The translations under genes and the position numbers were made by a program. From the NCBI RefSeq assembly GCF_014649795.1, contig NZ_BMTS01000002.1, positions 434,001 through 498,000 on the forward strand: a stretch of 64,000 nt of DNA, written 5' to 3'. Shown in pieces: positions 33,271 to 42,564 of the stretch (positions are counted from its first letter, which is position 1; each line of letters opens with the position of its first letter). Below the pieces are notes generated by a model. The model had not been told where the DNA came from. It made no database searches and saw only the letters and a list, made by a program, of their open reading frames with translations. The DNA is from Streptomyces melanogenes (GTDB lineage Bacteria; Actinomycetota; Actinomycetes; Streptomycetales; Streptomycetaceae).

Positions 33271-34779
33271 CTAGCCGCGCGGGCCCGGCCCGCCGCCCGT
33301 GCCCAGCCAGCCCGCCAGCTTGCCGCCCTGGCCGACCGCCCGCAGCCGGGCCTCGGCCGCGTCCCGTACCGGATCCGTCGCCACCACGAGCAGCTCGTCG
33401 CCGCGCCGCAGCACGGTCGTGGGGCCCGGCACGAAGCTCTTCCCGTCCCGGACGACCAGGGTGACCGCGGCGCCCGGCGGCAGCCGCAGCTCGTGCACCT
33501 CGACGCCGTGCATCCGCGACTCGGGCGGGATCGCCACCGACAGCAGATGGCCGCGCAGCCGCTCCAGGGGCGCCGACTCGATGCCCAGGTCGGAGGCCGT
33601 CTCGGTGTCCGAGATCCGCAGCTTGCGGGCCAGCCAGGGCAGCGTCGGGCCCTGGACGAGGGTGTAGACGACGACCAGGACGAAGACGATGTTGAAGACC
33701 CGCTCGCTGCCGTCGATCCCGGAGACCATCGGGATCGTGGCCAGGATGATGGGCACGGCGCCGCGCAGCCCCGCCCAGGACATCAGGGCCTTCTCCTGCC
33801 AGGGCATCCTGAACGGCGCCAGGCTGACCAGGACCTCCAGCGGCCGGGCGACCATCGTGAGGACCAGGCCGATGACCACGGCGGGCCAGAAGTCGTCGGG
33901 CAGCTCGTGCGGGGTGACCAGCAGGCCGAGCAGGACGAACATGCCGATCTGGGCGATCCAGCCGAGGCCGTCCGCGAAGCCGCGGGTGGCGGGCCAGTGC
34001 GGCAGCTTGGCGTTGCCCAGGACCATCGAGGCCAGATAGACGGCGAGGAAGCCGGAGCCGTGGGCCATGGCGCCCGCCGCGTACGCGGTGACGGCGATCG
34101 CCATCACGGCGATCGGGTAGAGGCCGGAGGCGGGCAGCGCCACGTGCCGCAGGCCGTAGGAGCCGAGCCAGCCGACCGCGAGCCCGATCCCGGCGCCGAT
34201 CGCCAGCTCAAGGGCGATCTTTCCGGCCAGGACGTACCAGGAGTCCACCGGGCCCGGCGTGGAGAAGGCGACGACCAGGATGACCACCGGGGCGTCGTTG
34301 AAGCCCGACTCGGCCTCCAGGACGCCGGTGATCCGGGACGGCAGCGGGACCTTGCGCAGGACGGAGAAGACGGCCGCGGCGTCCGTCGAGGACACCACCG
34401 CGCCGATGATCAGTGACTGCCGCCATTCGAGCCCGACCAGGTAGTGCGCACCGGTCGCGGTGACCCCCACGCTCACCGCGACACCGACGATCGACAGCAC
34501 GACCGCCGCCGGCAGCGCCGGTCGGATCTCCTTCCACTTGGTGCCCAGACCACCCTCGGCCAGGATCACCACCAGGGCGGCATAGCCGATGACCTGGGTC
34601 ATCTCGGCGTTGTCGAACTGGACGTCGAAGATTCCGTCCTGCCCTATCGCGACCCCGATGCCCAGATACAGGAGCAGGCTGGGGAGCCCGCTGCGGGAGG
34701 AGACGCGCACCGCCGCGACGGCGATGAGCAGGACGAGCGAGCAGATGAGCAGGAGCTCGTTGAGATGGTGGACAGTCAG
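33271..34779 (-). CDS. CPA1-type potassium/proton antiporter with TrkA-C domain, CTG start
   Basis: 502 residues. About 12 transmembrane helices with GLPSLLLYLGIGVAIG at the N-terminus, the ion-path acidic pair region ESGFNDAPVVILVV, and a C-terminal TrkA-C (RCK) regulatory domain (VHELRLPPGAAVTLVVRDGK). The usual start codons would put translation at GTG 34710, losing the first transmembrane helix. In-frame CTG 34779 gives LTVHHLNELLLICSLVLLIA, the expected first helix, and has a GAAGGA Shine-Dalgarno sequence about 8 bases upstream, so I call CTG as the start. The protein exports cations in exchange for protons to maintain pH and K+ balance. Confidence 0.8.
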   Translation of the reverse strand: MTVHHLNELLLICSLVLLIAVAAVRVSSRSGLPSLLLYLGIGVAIGQDGIFDVQFDNAEMTQVIGYAALVVILAEGGLGTKWKEIRPALPAAVVLSIVGVAVSVGVTATGAHYLVGLEWRQSLIIGAVVSSTDAAAVFSVLRKVPLPSRITGVLEAESGFNDAPVVILVVAFSTPGPVDSWYVLAGKIALELAIGAGIGLAVGWLGSYGLRHVALPASGLYPIAVMAIAVTAYAAGAMAHGSGFLAVYLASMVLGNAKLPHWPATRGFADGLGWIAQIGMFVLLGLLVTPHELPDDFWPAVVIGLVLTMVARPLEVLVSLAPFRMPWQEKALMSWAGLRGAVPIILATIPMVSGIDGSERVFNIVFVLVVVYTLVQGPTLPWLARKLRISDTETASDLGIESAPLERLRGHLLSVAIPPESRMHGVEVHELRLPPGAAVTLVVRDGKSFVPGPTTVLRRGDELLVVATDPVRDAAEARLRAVGQGGKLAGWLGTGGGPGPRG

Positions 34780-35011
34780 TGGCCGATCCTTCCCCTCACG
34801 CGCCGTCAGGCGCCCTCACGCACCGGTGCCGGAACGATTCTCCAGCCACCGTTACTTCGTTACCTTACCTAATCTTTGACGAGTTCTTTACGCATAAGCG
34901 TGTCAGTGGGACGGGCTGACGCTCATACAAGACACCGCGTCCGGGGCTGTCAGTCGCTGCGCCTATGGTTGCTCCAGCACCTAGGACCACCCTGCCCCTC
35001 GAAGGACAGCG

Positions 35012-37756
35012 ATGCCCGCCAACACCACAGCCCCAGCCGAGAAGAAGGTCAGGAAGAAGAAGGGACGCCGTGCCCGCCTGATCCTGATCGTCCTGGTGCT
35101 GGCGCTCGTCGCGGGTGTCGGTTACGGCGCGTACTGGGGCGTCAGCACCGTTCGCGCCTCCTTCCCGCAGACCACGGGGTCGATCCAGCTCAAGGGCCTC
35201 ACCGGCAACCCGGTCGAGGTCAAGCGCGACGACTACGGGGTGCCGCAGGTCTACGCGGACAACGACAGCGACCTCTTCATGGCCCAGGGCTTCGTCCAGG
35301 CCCAGGACCGCTTCTGGGAGATGGACGTCCGCCGCCACATGACCTCCGGCCGGCTGTCGGAGATGTTCGGCAAGGACCAGGTCGAGACCGACGCCTTCCT
35401 GCGCACTCTCGGCTGGCGCCGGGTCGCGCAGCAGGAGTACGACACCAAGCTGTCACCGCAGACGAAGAAGTACCTCCAGGCGTACGCCGCCGGTGTCAAC
35501 GCCTACCTGGAGGGCAAGGGCCCCAAGGACATCTCCGTCGAGTACGCGGCGCTGGACTTCGTCCACGACTACAAGGTCGAGAAGTGGACCCCGGTCGACT
35601 CGGTGGCCTGGCTCAAGGCGATGGCCTGGGACCTGCGCGGCAACATGCAGGACGAGATCGACCGGTCCCTGATGGCCAGCCGGCTCACCCCCAAGCAGAT
35701 CAAGGACCTGTACCCGCCGTACCCGACGGCCACCCACCGGCCGATCGTCGACGAGGGCTCGGTCAACAAGCTCACCAAGAAGTACGACCAGAGCCGCGAG
35801 CCCAGCACCGAGACCGGGGCGGGATCGGCGATCCAGGGGGCGACGCAGGGCGCCCAGGCGCAGCTGGCGCGGCTCTCCGACAGCCTCGACAAGATCCCGG
35901 CGCTGCTCGGCCCCAACGGCAGCGGCATCGGCTCCAACTCGTGGGTCGTCTCCGGCAAGTACACGACGACCGGCATGCCGCTGCTCGCCAACGACCCGCA
36001 CCTGGCGCCGATGATGCCGTCGCTCTGGTACCAGATGGGTCTGCACTGCCGCACGGTCTCCGCGAGCTGCGGCTACGACGTGGCGGGCTACACGTTCTCC
36101 GGCATGCCCGGCGTGATCATCGGCCACAACCAGGATGTCTCCTGGGGGTTCACCAACCTCGGCGCCGACGTGACCGACCTGTACCTGGAGAAGATCGCCC
36201 CCGGCGGCACCTACCTGGTCGACAACCGGCAGGAGCCCCTCATCACGCGCGAGGAGGTCATCAAGGTCGCGGGCGGCAAGAGCAAGACGATCACCGTGCG
36301 CGAGACCAACAACGGCCCGCTGGTCTCCGACCGCAACGACGAGCTGGAGAAGGTCGGCAAGAAGGCCCCCGTGGCCACCTCCGCCCCGGACCGGGGCGAG
36401 GGGTACGCGGTGGCCCTGAAGTGGACCGCCCTGGAGCCCGGCAGGTCCATGGACGCCGTCTTCGAGCTCGACCGCGCCAAGGACTTCAAGTCCTTCCGGG
36501 CGGCCGCCAAGGACTTCGAGGTCCCCTCGCAGAACCTGATCTACGCCGACACCAAGGGCCACATCGGCTACCAGGCGCCCGGCAAGATCCCGGTCCGGGC
36601 CAAGGGCTTCGACGGCACCGTTCCGGCCCCCGGATGGGACTCGAAGTACAACTGGAAGGGGTCCATCCCCTTCGAGCAGCTGCCGTACGAGCTCGACCCC
36701 AAGCGCGGCTACATCGTCACCGCCAACCAGGCCGTGATCGACGAGAAGAAGTACCCGTACCTGCTGACCAAGGACTGGGGCTACGGCACCCGCAGCCAGC
36801 GGATCAACGACCTCATCGAGTCGAAGACCAAGGACGGCGGCAAGGTCTCCACCGAGGACATGCAGAAGATGCAGATGGACAACAGCAGCGAGATCGCCGC
36901 GCTGCTGACGCCCGCGCTGCTGAAGGTCGACGTCCCCGACCCGGCCGTACGGGAGGCGCAGAAGCTCCTGGAGGGCTGGGACTACACCCAGGAGTCGGAC
37001 TCCGGGGCGGCCGCCTACTTCAACGCGGTGTGGCGCAACGTCCTCAAGCTGGCCTTCGGCAACAAGCTCCCCAAGGAGCTGAGGGTCAAGGGCGAGTGCC
37101 TGAACGTGCGCCCGCCGGACAGCTCCGGCCCGGTCGACGACCTCAACGGGCTGGTGCGCGAGTGCGGCCAGCGCGACGCGGACTCGGCGCAGCCCGACGG
37201 CGGCGACCGCTGGTTCGAGGTGGTCCGCCGGATCTTCAACGACGAGAAGAACGCCTGGTGGCAGACGCCCAAGAGCCGTCTGGACCCGGCCACCACCACC
37301 CGGGACCAGCTGCTGGCGCGCGCCATGAAGGACGCCCGCTGGGAGCTGACGGCCAAGCTCGGCAAGGACGTCACCACCTGGAGCTGGGGCCGGCTGCACC
37401 AGCTGATGCTGAAGAACCAGACGCTCGGCACCGACGGCCCCGGCATCGTCCAGTTCCTCCTCAACCGCGGCCCGTGGAACCTGGGCGGCGGCGAGGCGGC
37501 GGTCAACGCGACGGGCTGGAACGCGGGCGGCGGCGACTACTCGGTCACCTGGGTGCCGTCGATGCGGATGGTGGTGAACCTGAAGGACTTCGACAAGTCG
37601 AAGTGGATCAACCTCACCGGCGCCTCCGGCCACGCCTACAGCGCGCACTACTCGGACCAGACCGGGAAGTGGGCCAAGGGCGAGCAGCTGGACTGGTCGT
37701 TCAGCGCCAAGGCGGTCGGCGCGTCGACGGTCGACACGCTGACGCTCACGAAGTGA
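35012..37756 (+). CDS. Penicillin acylase family Ntn-hydrolase
   Basis: 914 residues. A basic N-terminus and one transmembrane helix (about residues 22-45) anchor or export the protein. The alpha region (DDYGVPQVYADND, AQGFVQAQDRFWEMD) is followed by a spacer and the autoprocessing site GSNSW, whose Ser308 becomes the N-terminal nucleophile of the beta chain; LLANDPHL follows. Further beta-chain motifs are GYTFSGMPGVIIGHNQDVSWGF and GYIVTANQ. Family members cleave penicillins, acyl-homoserine lactones or other N-acyl compounds. ATG 35012 follows GAAGGAC. It is convergent with fthC with only 8 bp between stops. Confidence 0.92.
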   Translation: MPANTTAPAEKKVRKKKGRRARLILIVLVLALVAGVGYGAYWGVSTVRASFPQTTGSIQLKGLTGNPVEVKRDDYGVPQVYADNDSDLFMAQGFVQAQDRFWEMDVRRHMTSGRLSEMFGKDQVETDAFLRTLGWRRVAQQEYDTKLSPQTKKYLQAYAAGVNAYLEGKGPKDISVEYAALDFVHDYKVEKWTPVDSVAWLKAMAWDLRGNMQDEIDRSLMASRLTPKQIKDLYPPYPTATHRPIVDEGSVNKLTKKYDQSREPSTETGAGSAIQGATQGAQAQLARLSDSLDKIPALLGPNGSGIGSNSWVVSGKYTTTGMPLLANDPHLAPMMPSLWYQMGLHCRTVSASCGYDVAGYTFSGMPGVIIGHNQDVSWGFTNLGADVTDLYLEKIAPGGTYLVDNRQEPLITREEVIKVAGGKSKTITVRETNNGPLVSDRNDELEKVGKKAPVATSAPDRGEGYAVALKWTALEPGRSMDAVFELDRAKDFKSFRAAAKDFEVPSQNLIYADTKGHIGYQAPGKIPVRAKGFDGTVPAPGWDSKYNWKGSIPFEQLPYELDPKRGYIVTANQAVIDEKKYPYLLTKDWGYGTRSQRINDLIESKTKDGGKVSTEDMQKMQMDNSSEIAALLTPALLKVDVPDPAVREAQKLLEGWDYTQESDSGAAAYFNAVWRNVLKLAFGNKLPKELRVKGECLNVRPPDSSGPVDDLNGLVRECGQRDADSAQPDGGDRWFEVVRRIFNDEKNAWWQTPKSRLDPATTTRDQLLARAMKDARWELTAKLGKDVTTWSWGRLHQLMLKNQTLGTDGPGIVQFLLNRGPWNLGGGEAAVNATGWNAGGGDYSVTWVPSMRMVVNLKDFDKSKWINLTGASGHAYSAHYSDQTGKWAKGEQLDWSFSAKAVGASTVDTLTLTK

Positions 37757-37764
37757 GCTGAGGC

Positions 37765-38358
37765 TCAGGCCGTGAAGCGGGTCACGCCCCGCGGGGTGAC
37801 CACGGCGTGAACGGGGTGGTCGTGCGGTTCCTCCGGGACCCGGGCGACCACCTCGTTCGCGTAGAGGAGCACCACGCGCGCGGGGTCGTGGCCCGCCGCC
37901 GCGATCCGGGCGAGCACCCGGTCGTACGAGCCGCCGCCCCGGCCCAGGCGCATCCCGCGCGCGTCCACGGCGAGGCCGGGCAGCAGCACGGTGTCGGCGC
38001 CGAGGACGGCGTCCGGGCCGAGCCGGGGTCCGGACGGCTCCAGGAGCCCGCGCCCGGCCGGTTCGAGCCGGTCCGCGCCCTCGTAGTGCGCCCAGTCCAG
38101 GTCATTGTCCGATTGCAGTACGGGCAGCAGGACGCGCACACCACGCGTGCGCAGCGCGTCCAGCAGCGCGCGCGTGCCCGGCTCGCGCCCCACCGAGACG
38201 TACGCGGCGACGGTGCCGGCCGCCGCGAGCTCGGGCAGTCCGAGCGCCTGACGGGCCAGCTCCTCGGCCGCCCGGCTGACGTCGTCCGGCGTCAGGAGGC
38301 GCCGGGCACCCAGGAGTTCCCCGCGCAAGAGGGCCTTTTCGGCTGCACCATCACTCAC
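37765..38358 (-). CDS. 5-formyltetrahydrofolate cyclo-ligase
   Basis: 197 residues. ATP-dependent conversion of 5-formyl-THF to 5,10-methenyl-THF. The family signature is GMRLGRGGGSYDRVLAR with PLLP-type VLLPVLQ upstream. GTG 38358 is the best available start. It is divergent from galU, an arrangement conserved in actinobacteria (fthC-galU-glp-rimJ-glpR). The 93-bp divergent gap carries the galU promoter region, with CGGAGGATAATCTTCCG at 38406-38422 as a near-palindrome. Confidence 0.92.
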   Translation of the reverse strand: MSDGAAEKALLRGELLGARRLLTPDDVSRAAEELARQALGLPELAAAGTVAAYVSVGREPGTRALLDALRTRGVRVLLPVLQSDNDLDWAHYEGADRLEPAGRGLLEPSGPRLGPDAVLGADTVLLPGLAVDARGMRLGRGGGSYDRVLARIAAAGHDPARVVLLYANEVVARVPEEPHDHPVHAVVTPRGVTRFTA

Positions 38359-38451
38359 AGTGTTTTCACAATCCCCTCAAATGCCTGTTTATGAGAGCGA
38401 ATTAACCGGAGGATAATCTTCCGCCCATACGCAGCGGTTAGTGTGCTGCGC

Positions 38452-39363
38452 ATGACTCAGTCGCCCCCACGGATCACCAAGGCTGTCATCCCGGCGGCAG
38501 GCCTCGGCACCCGGTTCCTGCCGGCCACCAAGGCCACGCCCAAGGAGATGCTGCCGGTCGTCGACAAGCCCGCGATCCAGTACGTGGTCGAGGAGGCGGT
38601 CGCCGCCGGCCTCTCGGACGTACTGATGATCACCGGGCGCAACAAGCGCCCGCTGGAGGACCACTTCGACCGCAACTACGAGCTGGAGGAGGCCCTCTCC
38701 CGCAAGGGCGACGAGGCCCGGCTCGCCAAGGTCCGCGAGTCCAGCGACCTGGCCGCCATGCACTACGTGCGCCAGGGCGACCCCAGGGGCCTGGGCCACG
38801 CCGTGCTGTGCGCCGCGCCCCACGTCGGCGAGCAGCCCTTCGCGGTGCTCCTGGGCGACGACCTCATCGACGCGCGCGACCCGCTGCTCTCCCGGATGGT
38901 GGAGATCCAGGAGCGCGAGGGCGGCAGCGTGATCGCCCTGATGGAGGTCGACCCGTCCCAGATCCACCTGTACGGCTGCGCGGCCGTCGAGCCCACCGGC
39001 CACGGCGACGTCGTACGGATCACCGGCCTGGTGGAGAAGCCCGACCCGGCGGACGCGCCCAGCAACCTGGCCATCATCGGCCGGTACGTGCTGGACCCCG
39101 CGGTCTTCGCGATACTGCGCCAGACCGAGCCGGGCCGCGGCGGCGAGATCCAGCTCACCGACGCGCTCCAGCAGCTCGCCGCCGACGAGAAGGTCGGCGG
39201 GCCGGTGCACGGCGTGGTCTTCAAGGGCCGCCGCTATGACACCGGCGACCGCGGCGACTATCTGCGTGCCATTGTCAGACTCGCGTGCGAACGTGAAGAC
39301 CTGGGCCCCGATTTCAAGGCCTGGCTTCGCAGTTACGTGACCGAGGAGATGCAGGCACCTTGA
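38452..39363 (+). CDS. galU: UTP-glucose-1-phosphate uridylyltransferase
   Basis: 303 residues. The nucleotide-binding signature GLGTRFLPATKATPKEMLPV lies at residues 17-36, and VEKPDPADAPSNLAIIGRYVL and RRYDTGDRGDYL complete the GalU pattern. It makes UDP-glucose for trehalose, polysaccharides and glycosylation. ATG 38452 has no clear Shine-Dalgarno sequence; GTG 38443 is an alternative. Its stop codon overlaps the TTG start of the next gene (TTGA). Confidence 0.95.
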   Translation: MTQSPPRITKAVIPAAGLGTRFLPATKATPKEMLPVVDKPAIQYVVEEAVAAGLSDVLMITGRNKRPLEDHFDRNYELEEALSRKGDEARLAKVRESSDLAAMHYVRQGDPRGLGHAVLCAAPHVGEQPFAVLLGDDLIDARDPLLSRMVEIQEREGGSVIALMEVDPSQIHLYGCAAVEPTGHGDVVRITGLVEKPDPADAPSNLAIIGRYVLDPAVFAILRQTEPGRGGEIQLTDALQQLAADEKVGGPVHGVVFKGRRYDTGDRGDYLRAIVRLACEREDLGPDFKAWLRSYVTEEMQAP

Positions 39364-40661
39364 GCAACACGATCTGGTCGGTCGACGAGCACCTGGAGGA
39401 CGTCCTCGCCGCCGTGGAGCCGCTCGAACCCATCGAGCTGCAACTGCCCGACGCCCAGGGCTGTGTCCTGGTCGAGGATGTCACGGTGCCGCTCGCGCTG
39501 CCCCCCTTCGACAACAGCTCGATGGACGGGTACGCGGTGCGGGTCGCGGACGTGGCGGGCGCCAGCGAGGAGTTCCCCGCAGTACTGACCGTGATCGGCG
39601 ACGTCGCCGCGGGCAGCGGCGAGCTCCCGTCCGTCGGTCCCGGCGAGGCCGCCCGGATCATGACCGGTGCCCCGCTGCCGCCCGGCGCCGAGGCCGTCGT
39701 CCCGGTCGAGTGGACCGACGGCGGTACGGGCGGCGGCGCGGCCACCGGGATGCGCGCCGCCAGCGACGCCCCCGAGGGCGCGAGCGGCGAGGTCCGGGTG
39801 CACCGGCCCGCCGAGGCCCGCGCCCACGTCCGCGCGCGCGGCAGCGACGTGCAGGCGGGCGACCTGGCCCTGGCCGCCGGGACCGTGCTCGGCCCGCCCC
39901 AGATCGGCCTGCTCGCGGCGATCGGCCGCGGCACCGTGAAGGTCCGCCCGCGCCCCCGCGTGGTCGTCGTCTCGACCGGCAGCGAACTCGTCCAGCCCGG
40001 CGAGAAGTTGGGCGAGGGCCAGATCTACGACTCCAACAGCTTCGCGCTCGCCGCCGCCGCGCGCGACGCGGGAGCGATCGCCTACCGGGTGGGCGCGGTC
40101 ACCGACGACGCCGAGACGCTGCGCGCCACCGTCGAGGACCAGCTGATCCGCGCCGATCTGCTGGTCACCACGGGCGGCGTGAGCGTGGGGGCGTACGACG
40201 TCGTCAAGGAGGCGCTGTCCTCGGTGGGCGACGAGGACGAGCCGGGCGGCGGCATCGACTTCCGCAAGCTCGCCATGCAGCCCGGCAAGCCCCAGGGCTT
40301 CGGCTCCATCGGCCCCGACCACACCCCGCTGCTCGCCCTGCCGGGCAACCCGGTGTCGTCGTACGTCTCCTTCGAGCTGTTCGTCCGCCCGGCGATCCGC
40401 ACCCTGATGGGCCTGCCCGACGTGCACCGGCCACGCGCGCGTGCCGCGCTCAGGGCCGACAAGGCGCTGACGTCCCCGGCGGCCCGCCGCCAGTTCCTGC
40501 GCGGGACCTACGACGAGGGTGCCTCGGCCGTCACGCCGGTCGGCGGCTCCGGATCGCATCTGATCGCCGCCCTCGCCCAGGCGGACTGCCTGATCGTCAT
40601 TCCCGAGGACGTCACTTCGGTGGAGCCCGGCTCCGAAGTGGAGGTGGTCCTGCTCGGCTGA
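39360..40661 (+). CDS. glp: MoeA-family molybdotransferase, probable gephyrin-like Glp
   Basis: 433 residues. The MoeA fold is clear: PPFDNSSMDGYAVRVADV, IMTGAPLPPGAEAVVPVEW, VVVVSTGSELVQPGE, VTTGGVSVGAYD and LALPGNPVSSYVSFELFVRP, ending with a domain IV. The family inserts molybdenum into adenylated molybdopterin. The paralogue next to galU, and upstream of rimJ and glpR, has been shown in Corynebacterium to be Glp, a gephyrin-like divisome protein that binds FtsZ and the membrane receptor GlpR. Here moaC and mog are inserted in the same operon, so this copy may serve cofactor synthesis, division, or both. The start is TTG in a TTGA overlap with galU. Confidence 0.88.
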   Translation: MSNTIWSVDEHLEDVLAAVEPLEPIELQLPDAQGCVLVEDVTVPLALPPFDNSSMDGYAVRVADVAGASEEFPAVLTVIGDVAAGSGELPSVGPGEAARIMTGAPLPPGAEAVVPVEWTDGGTGGGAATGMRAASDAPEGASGEVRVHRPAEARAHVRARGSDVQAGDLALAAGTVLGPPQIGLLAAIGRGTVKVRPRPRVVVVSTGSELVQPGEKLGEGQIYDSNSFALAAAARDAGAIAYRVGAVTDDAETLRATVEDQLIRADLLVTTGGVSVGAYDVVKEALSSVGDEDEPGGGIDFRKLAMQPGKPQGFGSIGPDHTPLLALPGNPVSSYVSFELFVRPAIRTLMGLPDVHRPRARAALRADKALTSPAARRQFLRGTYDEGASAVTPVGGSGSHLIAALAQADCLIVIPEDVTSVEPGSEVEVVLLG

Positions 40662-40720
40662 CCGGGCCGGGGTGGCGGTAGCGTGTCTGCCCACACAGGC
40701 CGGACCGGGAGCGCCACACC

Positions 40721-41221
40721 ATGAGTACGCAAGGCAGGCTGACGCACATCGACGAGGCGGGCGCGGCCCGTATGGTCGACGTCTCCGAGAAGGACGTGAC
40801 GGCCCGCACCGCGCGCGCGAGCGGGCGCGTACGCGTCTCGCCGCGCGTGATCGAGCTGCTGCGCGGCGAGGGCGTGCCCAAGGGCGACGCCCTGGCGACC
40901 GCCCGGATCGCCGGGATCATGGGCGCCAAGCGCACCCCGGACCTGATCCCGCTCTGCCACCCGCTCGCGGTGTCCGGGGTGAAGCTGGAGCTCACGGTCG
41001 CGGACGACGCGGTGGAGATCCTGGCGACGGTGAAGACCACCGACCGCACCGGCGTCGAGATGGAGGCGCTGACCGCCGTGTCGGTGGCCGCGCTGACCGT
41101 GGTCGACATGGTGAAGGCCGTGGACAAGGCGGCCGTCATCACGGACGTACGGGTCGAGGAGAAGACCGGCGGCAAGTCCGGCGACTGGTCCCGCCCCGAG
41201 CCGGACGGGGCCACCCCGTGA
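40721..41221 (+). CDS. moaC: Cyclic pyranopterin monophosphate synthase
   Basis: 166 residues. LIPLCHPLAVSGVKLELTV and GVEMEALTAVSVAALTVVDMVKAVD are the MoaC signatures holding the catalytic lysines and DM-K motif. It completes cyclic pyranopterin monophosphate formation, the first stage of Moco synthesis, after MoaA (not in this window). ATG 40721 follows GGGAG. Its stop overlaps the next start (GTGA). Confidence 0.95.
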   Translation: MSTQGRLTHIDEAGAARMVDVSEKDVTARTARASGRVRVSPRVIELLRGEGVPKGDALATARIAGIMGAKRTPDLIPLCHPLAVSGVKLELTVADDAVEILATVKTTDRTGVEMEALTAVSVAALTVVDMVKAVDKAAVITDVRVEEKTGGKSGDWSRPEPDGATP

Positions 41222-41799
41222 CGGCGCCGGACCGCCCCGGCGTGGAGAACGCGCCGCCGTTCCCCGGCGACTCGGCGGGCCTCGGCGGGGCGCTGCTCGC
41301 CCCGTACGCGGCGCTCGTCGTCACCGCCTCCAACCGCGCGGCCGCCGGGGTCTACGCGGACCGGGGCGGCCCGATCCTCGCCGAGGGCCTGGCCGGGCTC
41401 GGCTTCGCCGTGGACGGGCCGCTGGTCGTGCCCGACGGCGACCCCGTGGAGCAGGCGCTGCGCGCGGGCGCGGCGGCCGGCTACGACGTCATCGTCACCA
41501 CCGGCGGCACCGGCATCTCGCCCACCGACCGCACCCCCGACGCCACCCGCCGCGTCCTCGATTACGAGGTCCCCGGCATCCCGGAGGCGATCCGCGCCGA
41601 GGGCCTGGCGAAGGTCCCGACCGCCGCGCTCTCCCGGGGGCTCGCCGGGGTCGCGGGCGGCCGCACGCTGATCGTCAACCTGCCGGGCTCCACCGGCGGC
41701 GTCCGTGACGGACTGGCCGTCCTGGAGCGGCTGTTGCTGCACGCCGTCGACCAGATCCGGGGCGGCGACCACCCCAGACCCGTGGGGAGCCCAAGCTGA
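41218..41799 (+). CDS. mog: MogA/MoaB-family molybdopterin adenylyltransferase
   Basis: 193 residues. ALVVTASNRAAAGVYADRGG, VIVTTGGTGISPTDRTPDAT and LIVNLPGSTGGVRDGL are the MoaB/Mog motifs for molybdopterin binding and adenylation. The first 30 residues are an extension rich in Pro and Gly. The start codon overlaps moaC (GTGA) and the stop overlaps the next start (CTGA), so translation is coupled through the series. Confidence 0.92.
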   Translation: MTAPDRPGVENAPPFPGDSAGLGGALLAPYAALVVTASNRAAAGVYADRGGPILAEGLAGLGFAVDGPLVVPDGDPVEQALRAGAAAGYDVIVTTGGTGISPTDRTPDATRRVLDYEVPGIPEAIRAEGLAKVPTAALSRGLAGVAGGRTLIVNLPGSTGGVRDGLAVLERLLLHAVDQIRGGDHPRPVGSPS

Positions 41800-42422
41800 A
41801 CGTCCCATCGTGGCCGGTCGAGCTGGCGGACGGCGATGTGCTCCTCCGCCCCATAAAGCTGCGCGACCAGCGGGTCTGGCGCGAGGTGAACCGGCGCAAC
41901 CGTGAGTGGCTGCGGCCCTGGGAGGCGACCATCCCGCCGCCCGCGCCCGGCGCCCCGCCCGCCCAGCGGCCCACCTACCGGCAGATGGTCCGCCATCTGC
42001 GCGCCGAGGCGAACGCTGGCCGGATGCTGCCCTTCGTGATCGAGTACCAGGGCCATCTGGTCGGCCAGCTCACGGTCGCCGGGATCACCTGGGGCTCGAT
42101 GTGCTCGGGGCACGTCGGCTACTGGGTCGACCGCGAGGTGGCGGGCCGGGGCGTGATGCCGACGGCCGTCGCGCTCGCCACCGACCACTGCTTCCGTACG
42201 GTCGGACTGCACCGCATGGAGGTCTGCATTCGCCCCGAGAACGGGCCGAGCCGGCGGGTGGTGGAGAAACTCGGATTCCGCGAGGAGGGGCTGCGCCCGC
42301 GCTATCTCCACATCGACGGCGGATGGCGGGACCACCTGGTGTACGCGCTGACGGCGGAGGAGGTGCCGGAGGGGCTGCTGCACAGGTGGAAGCAGGCGCG
42401 TCGGGCCCACCACGAGAAATGA
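41796..42422 (+). CDS. GNAT acetyltransferase (RimJ-like), probable CTG start
   Basis: 208 residues. The GNAT fold shows VIEYQGHLVGQLTVAGI, YWVDREVAGRGVMPTAVALA (acetyl-CoA loop region) and GLHRMEVCIRPENGPSRRVVEKLGF, typical of RimJ/ribosomal-protein N-acetyltransferases. The first standard start is GTG 41838, which removes the first beta strand. The in-frame CTG 41796 forms a CTGA overlap with the mog stop, with GGGGAG 6-7 bases upstream, and gives LNVPSWPVELADGDVLLRPI. This matches the conserved galU-glp-rimJ-glpR order. Confidence 0.85.
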   Translation: MNVPSWPVELADGDVLLRPIKLRDQRVWREVNRRNREWLRPWEATIPPPAPGAPPAQRPTYRQMVRHLRAEANAGRMLPFVIEYQGHLVGQLTVAGITWGSMCSGHVGYWVDREVAGRGVMPTAVALATDHCFRTVGLHRMEVCIRPENGPSRRVVEKLGFREEGLRPRYLHIDGGWRDHLVYALTAEEVPEGLLHRWKQARRAHHEK

Positions 42423-42564
42423 AATAAACGTTCGAATTTGGTCGCCGTATGACCGTGAACCGATCTGAAGAATCACAAAAAAAGCCAGTGATATCAGCCA
42501 GATCGTGCGACACACCGGCTCAATTGGCGTATCCCCTCGCGCCCGTCCCTCTACCGTGTGGGGT

